In this document: positions 53,469 to 64,000 of the stretch, piece by piece | Layout: each line of letters begins with the position of its first letter | Position numbering within the stretch: the first letter of the stretch is position 1 | Assembly: GCA_012861695.1 (NCBI GenBank) | Contig: JAAOOA010000169.1 | Location: 461,501 to 525,500, forward strand | From: Trematomus loennbergii | Taxonomy: Eukaryota > Chordata > Actinopteri > Perciformes > Nototheniidae | Direction of reading: 5' to 3' | DNA length: 64,000 bases | Notes under the pieces: generated by a model | What the model was told of the DNA's origin: nothing | Database searches by the model: none | The model's input: only the letters and a program-made list of their open reading frames with translations | Position numbers and translations under genes: made by a program

Positions 53469-56400
53469 CTAGAGATGGTTTATAGAGATACTGAAACTCC
53501 TCCAGACTATCCGATACTTGAGATGGTTATAGAGATACTGACACTCCTCCCAGACTATCCAGTACTTGGTTTATAGAGATACTGAAACTCCTCCCAGACT
53601 ATCCGGTATTGAGATGGTTTATAGAGATACTGAAACTCCTCCCAGACTATCCGGTACTTGAGATGGTTTATAGAGATACTGACACTCCCCCAGACTATCC
53701 GATACTTGAGATGGTTTATAGAGATACTGACACTCCTCCCAGACTATCCAGTACTTGGTTTATAGAGATACTGAAACTCCTCCCAGACTATCCGGTACTT
53801 GAGATGGTTTATAGAGATACTGACACTCCTCCCAGACTATCCAGTACTTGAGATGGTTTATAGAGATACTGAAACTCCTCCCAGACTATCCGGTACTTGA
53901 GATGGTTTATAGAGATACTGACACTCCTCCCAGACTATCCAGTACTTGAGATGGTTTATAGAGATACTGACACTCCTCCCAGACTATCCGGTACTTGAGA
54001 TGGTTTATAGAGATACTGAAACTCCTCCCAGACTATCCGGTACTTGAGATGGTTTATAGAGATACTGACACTCCTCCCAGACTATCCGGTACTTGAGATG
54101 GTTTATAGAGATACTGAAACTCCTCCCAGACTATCCAGTACTTGAGATGGTTTATAGAGATACTGAAACTCCTCAGACTATCTGGTACTTGAGATGGTTT
54201 ATAGAGATACTGACACTCCTCCCAGACTATCCAGTACTGGTTTATAGAGATACTGAAACTCCTCCCAGACTATCCGATACTTGAGATGGTTTATAGAGAT
54301 ACTGACACTCCTCCCAGACTATCCGGTACTTGAGATGGTTTATAGAGATACTGACACTCCTCCCAGACTATCCGGTACTTGAGATTGTTATAGAGATACT
54401 GAAACTCCTCCCAGACTATCCGGTACTTGAGATGGTTTATAGAGATACTGAAACTCCTCCCAGACTATCCGGTACCTGAGTGGTTTATAGAGATACTGAA
54501 ATCCTCCCCAGACTATCCGGTACTTGAGATGGTTTATAGAGATACTGAAACTCCTCCCAGACTATCCAGTACTTGAGATGGTTTATAGAGATACTGAAAC
54601 TCCTCCAGACTATCCGGTACTTGAGATGGTTTATAGAGATACTGACACTCCTCCCAGACTATCCAGTACTTGGTTTATAGAGATACTGAAACTCCTCCCA
54701 GACTATCCAGTACTTGAGATGGTTTATAGAGATACTGAAACTCCCCAGACTATCCGGTACTTGAGATGGTTTATAGAGATACTGACACTCCTCCCAGACT
54801 ATCCAGTACTTGAGATGGTTTATAGAGATACTGACACTCCTCCCAGACTATCCGGTACTTGAGATGGTTTATAGAGATACTGAAACTCCTCCCAGACTAT
54901 CTGGTACTTGAGATGGTTTATAGAGATACTGACACTCCTCCCAGACTATCCAGTACTTGGTTTATAGAGATACTGAAACTCCTCCCAGACTATCCGATAC
55001 TTGAGATGGTTTATAGAGATACTGACACTCCTCCCAGACTATCCGGTACTTGAGATGGTTTATAGAGATACTGACACTCCTCCCAGACTATCCGGTACTT
55101 GAGATGGTTTATAGAGATACTGAAATCCTCCCAGACTATCCGGTACCTGAGATGGTTTATAGAGTACTGAAACTCCTCCCAGACTATCCGGTACTTGAGA
55201 TGGTTTATAGAGATACTGAAACTCCTCCCAGACTATCCAGTACTTGAGATGGTTTATAGAGATACTGAAACTCCTCCCAGACTATCCGGTACTTGAGATG
55301 GTTTATAGAGATACTGACACTCCTCCCAGACTATCCAGTACTTGGTTTATAGAGATACTGAAACTCCTCCCAGACTATCCAGTACTTGAGATGGTTATAG
55401 AGATACTGAAACTCCTCCCAGACTATCCGGTACTTGAGATGGTTTATAGAGATACTGACACTCCTCCCAGACTATCCAGTACTGAGATGGTTTATAGAGA
55501 TACTGACACTCCTCCCAGACTATCCGGTACTTGAGATGGTTTATAGAGATACTGAAACTCCTCCCGACTATCCGGTACTTGAGATGGTTTATAGAGATAC
55601 TGACACTCTCCCAGACTATCCGGTACTTGAGATGGTTTATAGAGATACTGAAACTCCTCCAGACTATCCAGTACTTGAGATGGTTTATAGAGATACTGAA
55701 ACTCCTCCCAGACTATCTGGTACTTGAGATGGTTTATAGAGATACTGACACTCCTCCCAGACTATCCAGTACTTGGTTTATAGAGATACTGAAACTCCTC
55801 CCAGACTATCCGATACTTGAGATGGTTTATAGAGATACTGACACTCCTCCCAGACTATCCGGTACTTGAGATGGTTTATAGAGATACTGACACTCCTCCC
55901 AGACTATCCGGTACTTGAGATTGTTTATAGAGATACTGAAACTCCTCCCAGACTATCCGGTACTTGAGATGGTTTATAGAGATACTGAAACTCCTCCCAG
56001 ACTATCCGGTACCTGAGATGGTTTTATAGAGATACTGAAACTCCTCCCAGACTATCCGGTACTTGAGATGGTTTATAGAGATACTGAAACTCCTCCCAGA
56101 CTATCCAGTACTTGAGATGGTTTATAGAGATACTGAAACTCTCCCAGACTATCCGGTACTTGAGATGGTTTATAGAGATACTGACACTCCTCCCAGACTA
56201 TCCAGTACTTGGTTTTATAGAGATACTGAAACTCCTCCCAGACTATCCGATACTTGAGATGGTTTATAGAGATACTGACACTCCTCCCAGACTATCCGGT
56301 ACTTGAGATGGTTTATAGAGATACTGAAACTCCTCCAGACTATCCGGTACTTGAGATGGTTTATAGAGATACTGACACTCCTCCCAGACTATCCGGTACT

Positions 56401-58412
56401 TGAGATGGTTTATAGAGATACTGACACTCCTCCCAGACTATCCAGTACTTGAGATGGTTTAGAGATACTGAAACTCCTCCCAGACTATCCGGTACTTGAG
56501 ATGGTTTATAGAGATACTGACACTCCTCCCAGACTATCCAGTACTTGAGATGGTTTATAGAGATACTGACACTCCTCCCAGACTATCCGGTACTTGAGAT
56601 GGTTTATAGAGATACTGACACTCCTCCCAGACTATCCGGTACTTGAGATGGTTTTATAGAGATACTGAAACTCCTCCCAGACTATCCAGTACTTGAGATG
56701 GTTTATAGAGATACTGAAACTCCTCCCAGACTATCCGTACTTGAGATGGTTTATAGAGATACTGAAACTCCTCCCAGACTATCCATACTTGAGATGGTTT
56801 ATAGAGATACTGAAACTCCTCCCAGACTATCCGGTACTTGAGATGGTTTATAGAGATACTGACACTCCTCCCAGACTATCCAGTACTTGGTTTATAGAGA
56901 TACTGAAACTCCTCCCAGACTATCCGATACTTGAGATGGTTTATAGAGATACTGACACTCCTCCCAGACTATCCGGTACTTGAGATGGTTTATAGAGATA
57001 CTGAAACTCCTCCCAGACTATCCGGTACTTGAGATGGTTTATAGAGATACTGACACTCCTCCCAGACTATCCGTACTTGAGATGGTTTATAGAGATACTG
57101 ACACTCCTCCCAACTATCCAGTACTTGAGATGGTTTATAGAGATACTGAAACTCCTCCCAGACTATCCGGTACTTGAGATGGTTTATAGAGATACTGACA
57201 CTCCTCCCAGACTATCCAGTACTTGAGATGGTTTATAGAGATACTGACACTCCTCCCAGACTATCCGGTACTTGAGATGGTTTATAGAGATACTGACACT
57301 CCTCCCAGACTATCCGGTACTTGAGATGGTTTATAGAGATACTGAAACTCCTCCCAGACTATCCGGTACTTGAGATGGTTTATAGAGATACTGACACTCC
57401 TCCCAGACTATCCGGTACTTGAGATGGTTTATAGAGATACTGAAACTCCTCCCAGACTATCCAGTACTTGAGATGGTTTATAGAGATACTGAAACTCCTC
57501 CCAGACTATCTGGTACTTGAGATGGTTTATAGAGATACTGACACTCCTCCCAGACTATCCAGTACTTGGTTTATAGAGATACTGAAACTCCTCCCACTAC
57601 TATCCGATACTTGAGATGGTTTATAGAGATACTGACACTCCTCCCAGACTATCCGGTACTTGAGATGGTTTATAGAGATACTGACACTCCTCCCAGACTA
57701 TCCGGTACTTGAGATGGTTTATAGAGATACTGAAACTCCTCCCAGACTATCCGGTACTTGAGATGGTTTATAGAGATACTGAAACTCCTCCCAGACTATC
57801 CGGTACCTGAGATGGTTTATAGAGATACTGAAACTCCTCCCAGACTATCCGGTACTTGAGATGGTTTATAGAGATACTGAAACTCCTCCCAGACTATCCA
57901 TTACTTGAGATGGTTTATAGAGATACTGAAACTCCTCCCAGACTATCCGTACTTGAGATGGTTATAGAGATACTGACACTCCTCCCAGACTATCGTACTT
58001 GGTTTATAGAGATACTGAAACTCCTCCAGACTATCGTACTTGAGATGGTTTATAGAGATACTGACACTCCTCCCAGACTATCCGGTACTGAGATGGTTTA
58101 TAGAGATACTGAAACTCCTCCCAGACTTACGGTACCTGAGATGGTTTATAGAGATACTGACTCCTCCCAGACTATCCGGTACTTGAGATGGTTTATAGAG
58201 ATACTGAAACTCCTCCCAGACTATCCGGTACTTGAGATGGTTTATAGAGATACTGAAACTCCTCCCAGACTATCCGGTACTTGAGATGGTTTATAGAGAT
58301 ACTGAAACTCCTCCCAGACTATCCGGTACTTGAGATGGTTTATAGAGATACTGAAACTCCTCCCAGACTATCCGGTACTTGAGATGGTTCATAGAGATAC
58401 TGACACATCTCT
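53469..58412. repeat. 49-bp minisatellite, about 100 copies, with higher-order structure
   Basis: Unit: GAGATGGTTTATAGAGATAC, TGAAACTCCTCCCAGACTAT, CCGGTACTT. Main variants are GAAACT/GACACT, CCGGTACTT/CCAGTACTT/CCGATACTT, and a short form that skips GAGAT (CAGTACTTGGTTTATAG). The short form followed by the CCGATACTT form recurs as a block (near 53,550, 54,960, 55,770, 56,210, 56,890 and 57,560). The array ends 13 bp before the polypyrimidine tract of armc1 exon 3. Confidence 0.93.
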
Positions 58413-58425
58413 CCTGTGTTCCCAG

Positions 58426-58517
58426 GCGCTCCGGTACCTGTCAGAGTGTCGCTGGAACCAGGAGAAGCTGCAGGGAGAGCTGGGGATGATGCTGAGTCTG
58501 CAGAGCGTCATCCAGAA
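58426..58517 (+). CDS. armc1: armc1 exon 3
   Basis: Acceptor TTCCCAG| and donor AA|GTGAGT. Encodes 30 codons plus two bases: [20 protein letters not shown] then [10 protein letters not shown], the second armadillo-like helix block, closely matching vertebrate ARMC1. Starts in phase 0. Intron 2 before it is about 6.8 kb and mostly satellite. Confidence 0.9.
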
Positions 58518-59071
58518 GTGAGTCTGAGGCAACAAAACAAAACCCAGCCGCGCTCCTGACCAGAGGGAAATGCTTACTATCCAATCCAACTTCATTTATA
58601 CAGCACATTTAAAAACAACAGAGTGCTGTACATCAATACATATATAAAAAGCAGCATGATATACATTTAGACAAAACAAATGTAAAAGCACGAGACAATA
58701 AAACCATACTGAGCCACAGACTGACAAGCTCCCCAATTTAGAAAAACACAGACTGTCAGTGCACAAGAACAACTACAAGAACATACACAAAGGGGTTTGA
58801 GACACACAGGGTCTGGGGGTCCTGCGCCTGAAAAATGATCTTGATTTTAATCCCATTTCCTGCATTTCTCCCAACATTTAGGAATGAATTGTTGAATGAA
58901 TTGTTGAATGAATTGTTGAATGAATTGTTTGAATGAATTATTGAATGAATTGTTGAATGAATTGTTTAATATACTGTAGGGGCCGATAGCCAACACTGGA
59001 GAGATGATTTTAAGCAATGGAAAATGTTCACAATTAATGACGGTGATTCAAAATAAATTAATGTGAGATTC
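58518..59071 (+). other. armc1 intron 3, first part
   Basis: 58,575-58,740 is a dispersed repeat (CTTCATTTATACAGCACATT type). 58,880-58,972 is a 13-bp tandem (GAATTGTTGAATG). No gene seen. Confidence 0.5.
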
Positions 59072-59454
59072 AGGCCCCGTCCACACGGAGACGAAACCGA
59101 TTTCGAACCGAAGTCGATTTCAAAAAAGTCTTCCGTCCACACGGAATCGGCTCAAGAAACGTGTCCGTCCAAACGAAACCGCTCGAAACCGCTGGAGACG
59201 CTGTAGTACATATTTTGTGGCTGTACTTCCGCCACAAAATACAGCAACGAATAAGACGGAGCATGGGCATAAGGCATAAACAAACAAACAAACAAGTATC
59301 ATGGTCAGTAGCGTCTGGAGCACGAACGCAACCCTCTGATCCGCCATTGTTGTTGTTGTTGTTGGCGAAACGCATCAGCAATGACGCGGGTGAGCAGGAG
59401 AGGTGGGGAGAGGCGGGGCTATGGCATCATCGTTTTCAGGGAATGATCGTATAG

Positions 59455-59930
59455 GGTTTGTTTGTTTGTTTGTAGCCTTTCTTTAACCAGGTAAATCCCA
59501 TTGAGATCAACGATCTCTTTTTCAGGAGACCTGCGGTACATTAGTTACACATAAAAACAACAGAAAACAAAAGGACATCACAACATAATTACAGGGGTAT
59601 ACATTAGCAACCTATTCACAGTGACAGGTATCAAATAACATTTCATCCAGCCGTGCTTTAAAATGATGCAAGGGAATCAAAATGCTCAGTTTCAATGTTT
59701 TTTGCATAGTGTTCCAAGCTAGAGGAGCAGCGCACATAAAAGCTTTAGTACCTAGAACAGTCCTAGCACTTGGCACATGTAATAAGAACACATCCTGGGA
59801 TCTCAGGCAATAGCTACTTGCCACTCTCCGTGAGATCAGAGAGCAGATATAAGTCGGTAGTTTACCCAGCATGGCTTTGTAGATGAATATGTACCAATGA
59901 CTGAGCCTCCGTACAGTAAGTGAAGGGTGT
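59455..59930 (-). mobile_element. LINE 3' end with RT C-terminus, inside the outer hAT
   Basis: The minus-strand frame at 59,612-59,872 reads KLPTYICSLISRRVASSYCL, RSQDVFLLHVPSARTVLG and APLAWNTMQKTLKL, a typical fish LINE ORF2 tail. It is followed by AACCAGGT-type 3' sequence and (GTTT)n at 59,455. Cut at 59,930 by the inner hAT. Confidence 0.75.
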
Positions 59931-60235
59931 ACCAGAGGTGGGAGTAAGTCCTACATGTGCAAGTCATGAGCAAGTCTCAAGTCTTGACCTACAAGTATCA
60001 AGCAGTCCCAAGTCACTGTGGTGAGAGTCAGCAAGTCAAGTCAAGTCATTGCTCAGGTCAAGCAAGTCAAGTCAAGTCATACGAAATTCTGATGAATAAG
60101 CCCAGTTTCCGCATTTAATCAGTTAAAAGACAGTGGTTATGAAAATGGATTTAACCCACACTATGATCTTCATTACATACACAGTTAATCATTTGAAATC
60201 TAATTTAGACCGATGACAATCATATTAGATTCATA

Positions 60236-60988
60236 TTAACCCTAGAACTGCAGACAATATAGCTAGGACTCAATACAGCTAGGACTCAATATAGCTAGGA
60301 CTCAATATAGCTAGGACTCAATATAGCTAGGACTCAATAGCTAGGACTCAATAGCTAGGACTCAATATAGCTAGGACTCATATAGCTAGGACTCAATATA
60401 GCTAGGACTCATATAGCTAGGACTCAATATAGCTAGGACTCATATAGCTAGGACTCAATAGCTAGGACTCTATAGCTAGGACTCATATAGCTAGGACTCA
60501 TATAGCTAGGACTCTATAGCTAGGACTCAATATAGCTAGGACTCATATAGCTAGGACTCATATAGCTAGGACTCAATATAGCTAGGACTCATATAGCTAG
60601 GACTCAATATAGCTAGGACTCAATACTAGGACTCAATATAGCTAGGACTCAATAGCTAGGACTCAATATAGCTAGGACTCAATAGCTAGGACTCAATATA
60701 GCTAGGACTCATATAGCTAGGACTCAATATAGCTAGGACTCAATATAGCTAGGACTCAGTATAGCTAGGACTCATATAGCTAGGACTCATATAGCTAGGA
60801 CTCAATATAGCTAGGACTCAATATAGCTAGGACTCAATATAGCTAGGACTCATATAGCTAGGACTCAATATAGCTAGGACTCAATAGCTAGGACTCATAT
60901 AGCTAGGACTCATATAGCTAGGACTCATATAGCTAGGACTCAGTATAGCTAGGACTCAATAGCTAGGACTCAGTATAGCTAGGACTCA
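60236..60988. repeat. 15-17-bp minisatellite (ATAGCTAGGACTCA), about 48 copies
   Basis: AGCTAGGACTCA cores separated by AATAT, TAT, AT or GTAT linkers. Full of stops in all frames. Confidence 0.93.
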
Positions 60989-61401
60989 GTCAAAAAGTCT
61001 GTTCAAAAAGGCAGAATTCCAGGTAAGAAAATCATATGGCATTTGCCATTACACATATTTAATTTAAATGTCTGTTAACACTAGAACCGCCAACAGCGTC
61101 AGCACCTACATAGATATCATTTTCAAATCATTTAATTTGTTCCTCTTCATCATTTCCTTATAAACTAAGTAGGACGATTTAAAACTCACTTAATTGGGTT
61201 AATTTAGAAATTGCTTCAGTTTATCATCATAACAGATCAAAAAGTTCAGATTCATTTTACAATAAATCAAGGAATGATGCACTTCTACAAACAAACAACA
61301 TAATTAAAACATTTAAACAAACTACTAAAAGTAGATGAACTACATTATTCAACAGTTTACAGTAACTTCTGATAACACAGGGGAAATAAACGAGGCATCT
61401 C

Positions 61402-61511
<110 letters not shown>

Positions 61512-61659
61512 GACAGCCCGTCAGTATCAGGGTTAGTCAAAATGAATCCCTTGGCGGTTCTAGTGTTCATTTACCGTTTGTCTTCTCTTTGCTTATCGAT
61601 TTGAAACCAAGTCTAACGTAGCTTAAACTTAACGTTAGCTTTCTAGCTAACACAACACA

Positions 61660-61842
61660 TCACGCACCTTTCTCTGTGGGTTTTTTGTAGTGACGAATGA
61701 AGTTGGATGTTGTGGTGGTCGTGTCACTGATCTTTATGCTGCAGACCCTGCATACCGCTGTTCTCTTCTTATTAGCGTCATCGACAACATAATCCTTGAA
61801 TCCAAACTTCACTATTTTTGGAGTAACGCTAGCCGCTGCCAT
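61660..61842 (-). CDS. BED zinc-finger N-terminal fragment of an hAT transposase
   Basis: 60 codons starting MAAASVTPKIVKFGFKDYVV. Shows CRVC...NFIRHYKK, a BED C-x2-C...H pattern. It ends at a stop soon after, with no DDE core following. Presumed DNA-binding end of a truncated transposase. Confidence 0.65.
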   Translation of the reverse strand: MAAASVTPKIVKFGFKDYVVDDANKKRTAVCRVCSIKISDTTTTTSNFIRHYKKPTEKGA

Positions 61843-62241
61843 GTTAACTGACGCTCCTGCCTCTAGTGGGTTGCCAGGTTTTGAAAAAACTAAACGTAAT
61901 ATCTCACGACAAAAACAAACGCAAATATTTAATTAAAAAAAGTCAAGTCCTTTCAAGTCATCTGTCTCAAGCTCAAGTCAAGTCTTTTATCAATGTTAGT
62001 CAAGCAAGTCTCAAGTCCAAAAATATGCGACTCGAGTCAAGTCATGTGACTCGAGTCCCCACCTCTGGGTGATACACACGGAGCCGCAAGCGTGTGGTCT
62101 CCAGACTAACCCACTTTGGGAGCCTGTTTAAAAGTTTATCGGTTTCGGAGCGCTCCGTTTCGGCTTCGTTTGGACGACCCGTCTATACGGTAAAGACCTT
62201 TAGCGGATGCAACTGAAATCGTCTCCGTGTGGACGGGGCCT

Positions 62242-63021
62242 CAGTTTCCACTCAGTTTTATTTTCTTCTTTTATTTATGGTCATAACTATCTTTTCGGCC
62301 CAAAAGGCCCGTCGGCCCCCCGGGAAAGACCAGACGGCCACTAGAGGCGCCAGAGAACAGACAGTCATCACAGACTGATGCAGAAAGTGGATCATCAGCT
62401 GATTTCATGTCACTAGTTCTTGTAATGGATTACATTTTTAAACTAACTGTCGTGGTTCCTCCCTTGTTTTTCTATCAGCCACTAGACGCCTTAAACAGAC
62501 ATGTTTAACTCGTTTTCTTTCCTTTATATTTCTAGGAATGAGTCTGCAGATAGAGCCATAAGAAATGAGTCTGCAGATAGAGCCATAAGGAATGAGTCTG
62601 CAGATAGAGCCATAAGGAATGAGTCTGCAGATAGAGCCATAAGGAATGATGAATGTGTAATGTTGTTTTTATAGGCACTCATTGAAGCTTTGTTAGTTCC
62701 AGGTTTAATTTGTGCAATAAGTTCATTTCAATAAGTTCTGCAATAAACATTGAACCAGTCCGGCCCTCGACTAGTACCCATTTTTTATTTTGGCCCACTG
62801 TGTATTTGAGTTTGACCCCCCTGACTTAAAGGGTAGTTTAACGGTTAAAAACTGTTCCTCAACGGCGTCTTTCTAGCAAGTCGCCCATCACTGTCCCTTT
62901 AGAGGAGGCATCGTGGGAATTGTAGTCTTTTATACCGTGTTGACTACAGACGTCACGATTAGGTGGCCTTTATTATCAAAAACGAAATACTGGCTCTAAC
63001 AGTATCCCTCCCTCCCTGCAG
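62242..63021 (+). other. armc1 intron 3, last part
   Basis: 62,535-62,648 is a 27-bp tandem (GAATGAGTCTGCAGATAGAG + CCATAAG, about 4 copies). 62,690-62,830 looks like retroposon tail sequence. Polypyrimidine CCCTCCCTCCCTGCAG precedes exon 4. Confidence 0.5.
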
Positions 63022-63210
63022 CTCCACGACCCCCGGAGAGACGCGCCTCCTGGCCTCTGAGATCTCCTCTCTCCTCTCCTCCTCCTCCTCCTCCTCCTCC
63101 TCTCAGCCTGAAGAGAGGCTCAGCTCCAGGCGCCGGGCCCAGTTCTTCCTGGGGTCCAACAACAAGAGGGCAAAGACCGTCACCCTGCACATCCAGGGCT
63201 GGACGACTGG
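63022..63210 (+). CDS. armc1: armc1 exon 4, with polyserine expansion and one-base deletion
   Basis: Encodes [18 protein letters not shown], a run of Ser from (TCC)n, [20 protein letters not shown] and [12 protein letters not shown]. This is the conserved ARMC1 block before the C-terminal ferredoxin-like/HMA-type fold. The frame after LHIQG needs one extra C (GGGCTGG near 63,199) to read LDDW and meet exon 5 in phase. The serine run lies where other ARMC1 proteins have a short variable linker. Confidence 0.85.
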
Positions 63211-63348
63211 GTGGGCTGCATCATGTGATCTATGGTTCAGACAGGGAGGGGGGGGTTTAAAGGGCTCCTAAATGCCCTTTTCATGTCTTTAATACAAGAG
63301 AAAAAGAGTTTGAGCTCCATACTGTTTCAGAAATAATCCTTGATGGGG

Positions 63349-63372
63349 GGCTGGACGACTGGGTGGGCTTCA
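63349..63372 (+). repeat. Duplicate of the exon 4 end and donor
   Basis: GGCTGGACGACTGGGTGGGC at about 63,197-63,216 recurs at about 63,349-63,368, inside intron 4. It provides a second copy of the splice donor context. Confidence 0.7.
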
Positions 63373-63484
63373 TGATGTACACCAGGGCTATTCCATTAGT
63401 TTGGAATGGGGCCCGGTTAATGATCCAAAGCAAGGGGCCGGGAAAAAGGTGGCTTGAAATATGAGCAATCATGATAAGAGCTTC

Positions 63485-63720
63485 AGATACAGTACAGGGA
63501 GGCGGGGTTTATGGGATGTTAACCTGTGTTCTGATTGGTAGAGGAGGGGGGTATTATGGGATGTTAACCTGTGTTCTGATTGGTAGAGGAGGGGAGTATT
63601 ATGGGATGTTAACCTGTGTTCTGATTGGTAGAGGAGGGGGGTATTATGGGTTGTTAACCTGTGTTCTGATTGGGAGGGAGGGGGGGGGTATTATGGGATG
63701 TTAACGTGTGTTCTGATTGG
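63485..63720. repeat. 47-bp minisatellite, about 5 copies, abutting exon 5
   Basis: Unit GGATGTTAACCTGTGTTCTG + ATTGGTAGAGGAGGGGGGTATTATG. The last copy runs to TTCTGATTGGGCGCTCAG, so its end serves as the exon 5 splice acceptor region. Confidence 0.9.
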
Positions 63721-63728
63721 GCGCTCAG

Positions 63729-63845
63729 AGCCGCAGGTCTCAGTGTTCAGAGGCTCTGCTGAGGACCAGAGGAGTCATCAGCTTCACCTTCAAGATGATC
63801 CAGAGGAGGTGCATCGTACGCATCCAATCAGAGCTCAGGGCCGAG
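63729..63845 (+). CDS. armc1: armc1 exon 5
   Basis: [20 protein letters not shown], then [19 protein letters not shown], matching the beta-alpha-beta part of the ARMC1 C-terminal domain. Donor GAG|GTGAGA at 63,846. Phase 0 at both ends. Confidence 0.9.
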
Positions 63846-63920
63846 GTGAGACTCTCCCTACTCTTCATCTTCTTCATCTTCTTCCTCCTCCTCCTCTTGA
63901 TGATGTCATCTCTTCTTCAG

Positions 63921-63968
63921 GTTTTAGCCTCAGCGATAGCTTCCACTCAGGTGATGAAGGCTCTTCAG
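63921..63968 (+). CDS. armc1: armc1 exon 6 (gene continues beyond the window)
   Basis: Acceptor TCTTCTTCAG|; [16 protein letters not shown] then donor-like GTGTGAG. It matches [12 protein letters not shown] ARMC1 sequence. The rest of the protein lies beyond 64,000. Whether this is armc1 or the fish paralogue armc1l is not decided. Confidence 0.82.
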
Positions 63969-64000
63969 GTGTGAGAGGAGAGAACGGGGAGGAGGTCAGT

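Noticed and set aside
53609..58284. Series of plus-strand ORFs (MVYRDTDTPP type)
   Set aside because: Frames through the 49-bp minisatellite, broken whenever a monomer changes length.
59161..59454. Plus-strand ORF of 97 codons
   Set aside because: Lies in the non-coding end of the outer hAT; composition and lack of similarity suggest chance.

Overview
This window is vertebrate nuclear DNA, almost certainly from a teleost and most likely a percomorph. The evidence is split leader/V-exon T-cell receptor genes with 23-type recombination signals, hAT and TTAA-target DNA transposons, LINE relics, a chromodomain Ty3/Gypsy element, and exons of an ARMC1-like gene. Nothing prokaryotic is present.

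Left part, about 1-44,850: an array of T-cell receptor V segments (TRAV/TRDV type), all on the minus strand. I count 17 V genes that keep a leader exon, and 5 relics; I number them V1 to V22 from left to right. They fall into three groups. V-A (V6, V8, V10) and V-C (V4, V14, V16, V18) have the normal first cysteine. V-B (V2, V5, V7, V9, V12, V15, V17, V19, V20, V21) has tyrosine there and a cysteine at the domain N-terminus. V2, V6, V8, V12, V14, V17 and V19 look complete. V9 is open but has lost its recombination signal. The rest carry mostly single-base indels. No D, J or C segment is visible, so alpha versus delta use cannot be decided. A CTCF-like motif, always in the same orientation, lies 33-66 bp beyond the nonamer of nearly every V.

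The array was built by nested duplication. One block of at least 9 kb (1 to about 9,240) recurs 26.04 kb away (26,041 to about 35,280). Inside it a 4.27-kb unit is tandemly repeated (17,503-21,770 and 21,771-26,040). Further right, a V-C/V-B cassette is repeated with a 3.23-kb period (about 33.6-42 kb). Transposons are copied along with the blocks: a psq-domain element, an hAT nested in another hAT, TTAA elements, a CAG-target MITE, and LINE RT relics in the spacers. One young Ty3/Gypsy chromovirus (9,668-14,988, TSD CTATT) sits in only one copy.

Middle, about 44,940-48,000: a TTAA element carrying a nested hAT-like element with GAGTCC arrays and a long palindrome, then AT-rich spacer.

Right part, about 48,070-64,000, plus strand: a probable promoter and first exon, then five coding exons of an ARMC1 homologue that runs off the window. 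Its introns hold minisatellites (37-bp, 19-bp, 49-bp and 47-bp units), a CA microsatellite, MITEs, and a nested hAT/LINE/hAT block. Two armc1 exons carry single-base C deletions, which raises doubt about whether the similar V-gene breaks are biological.
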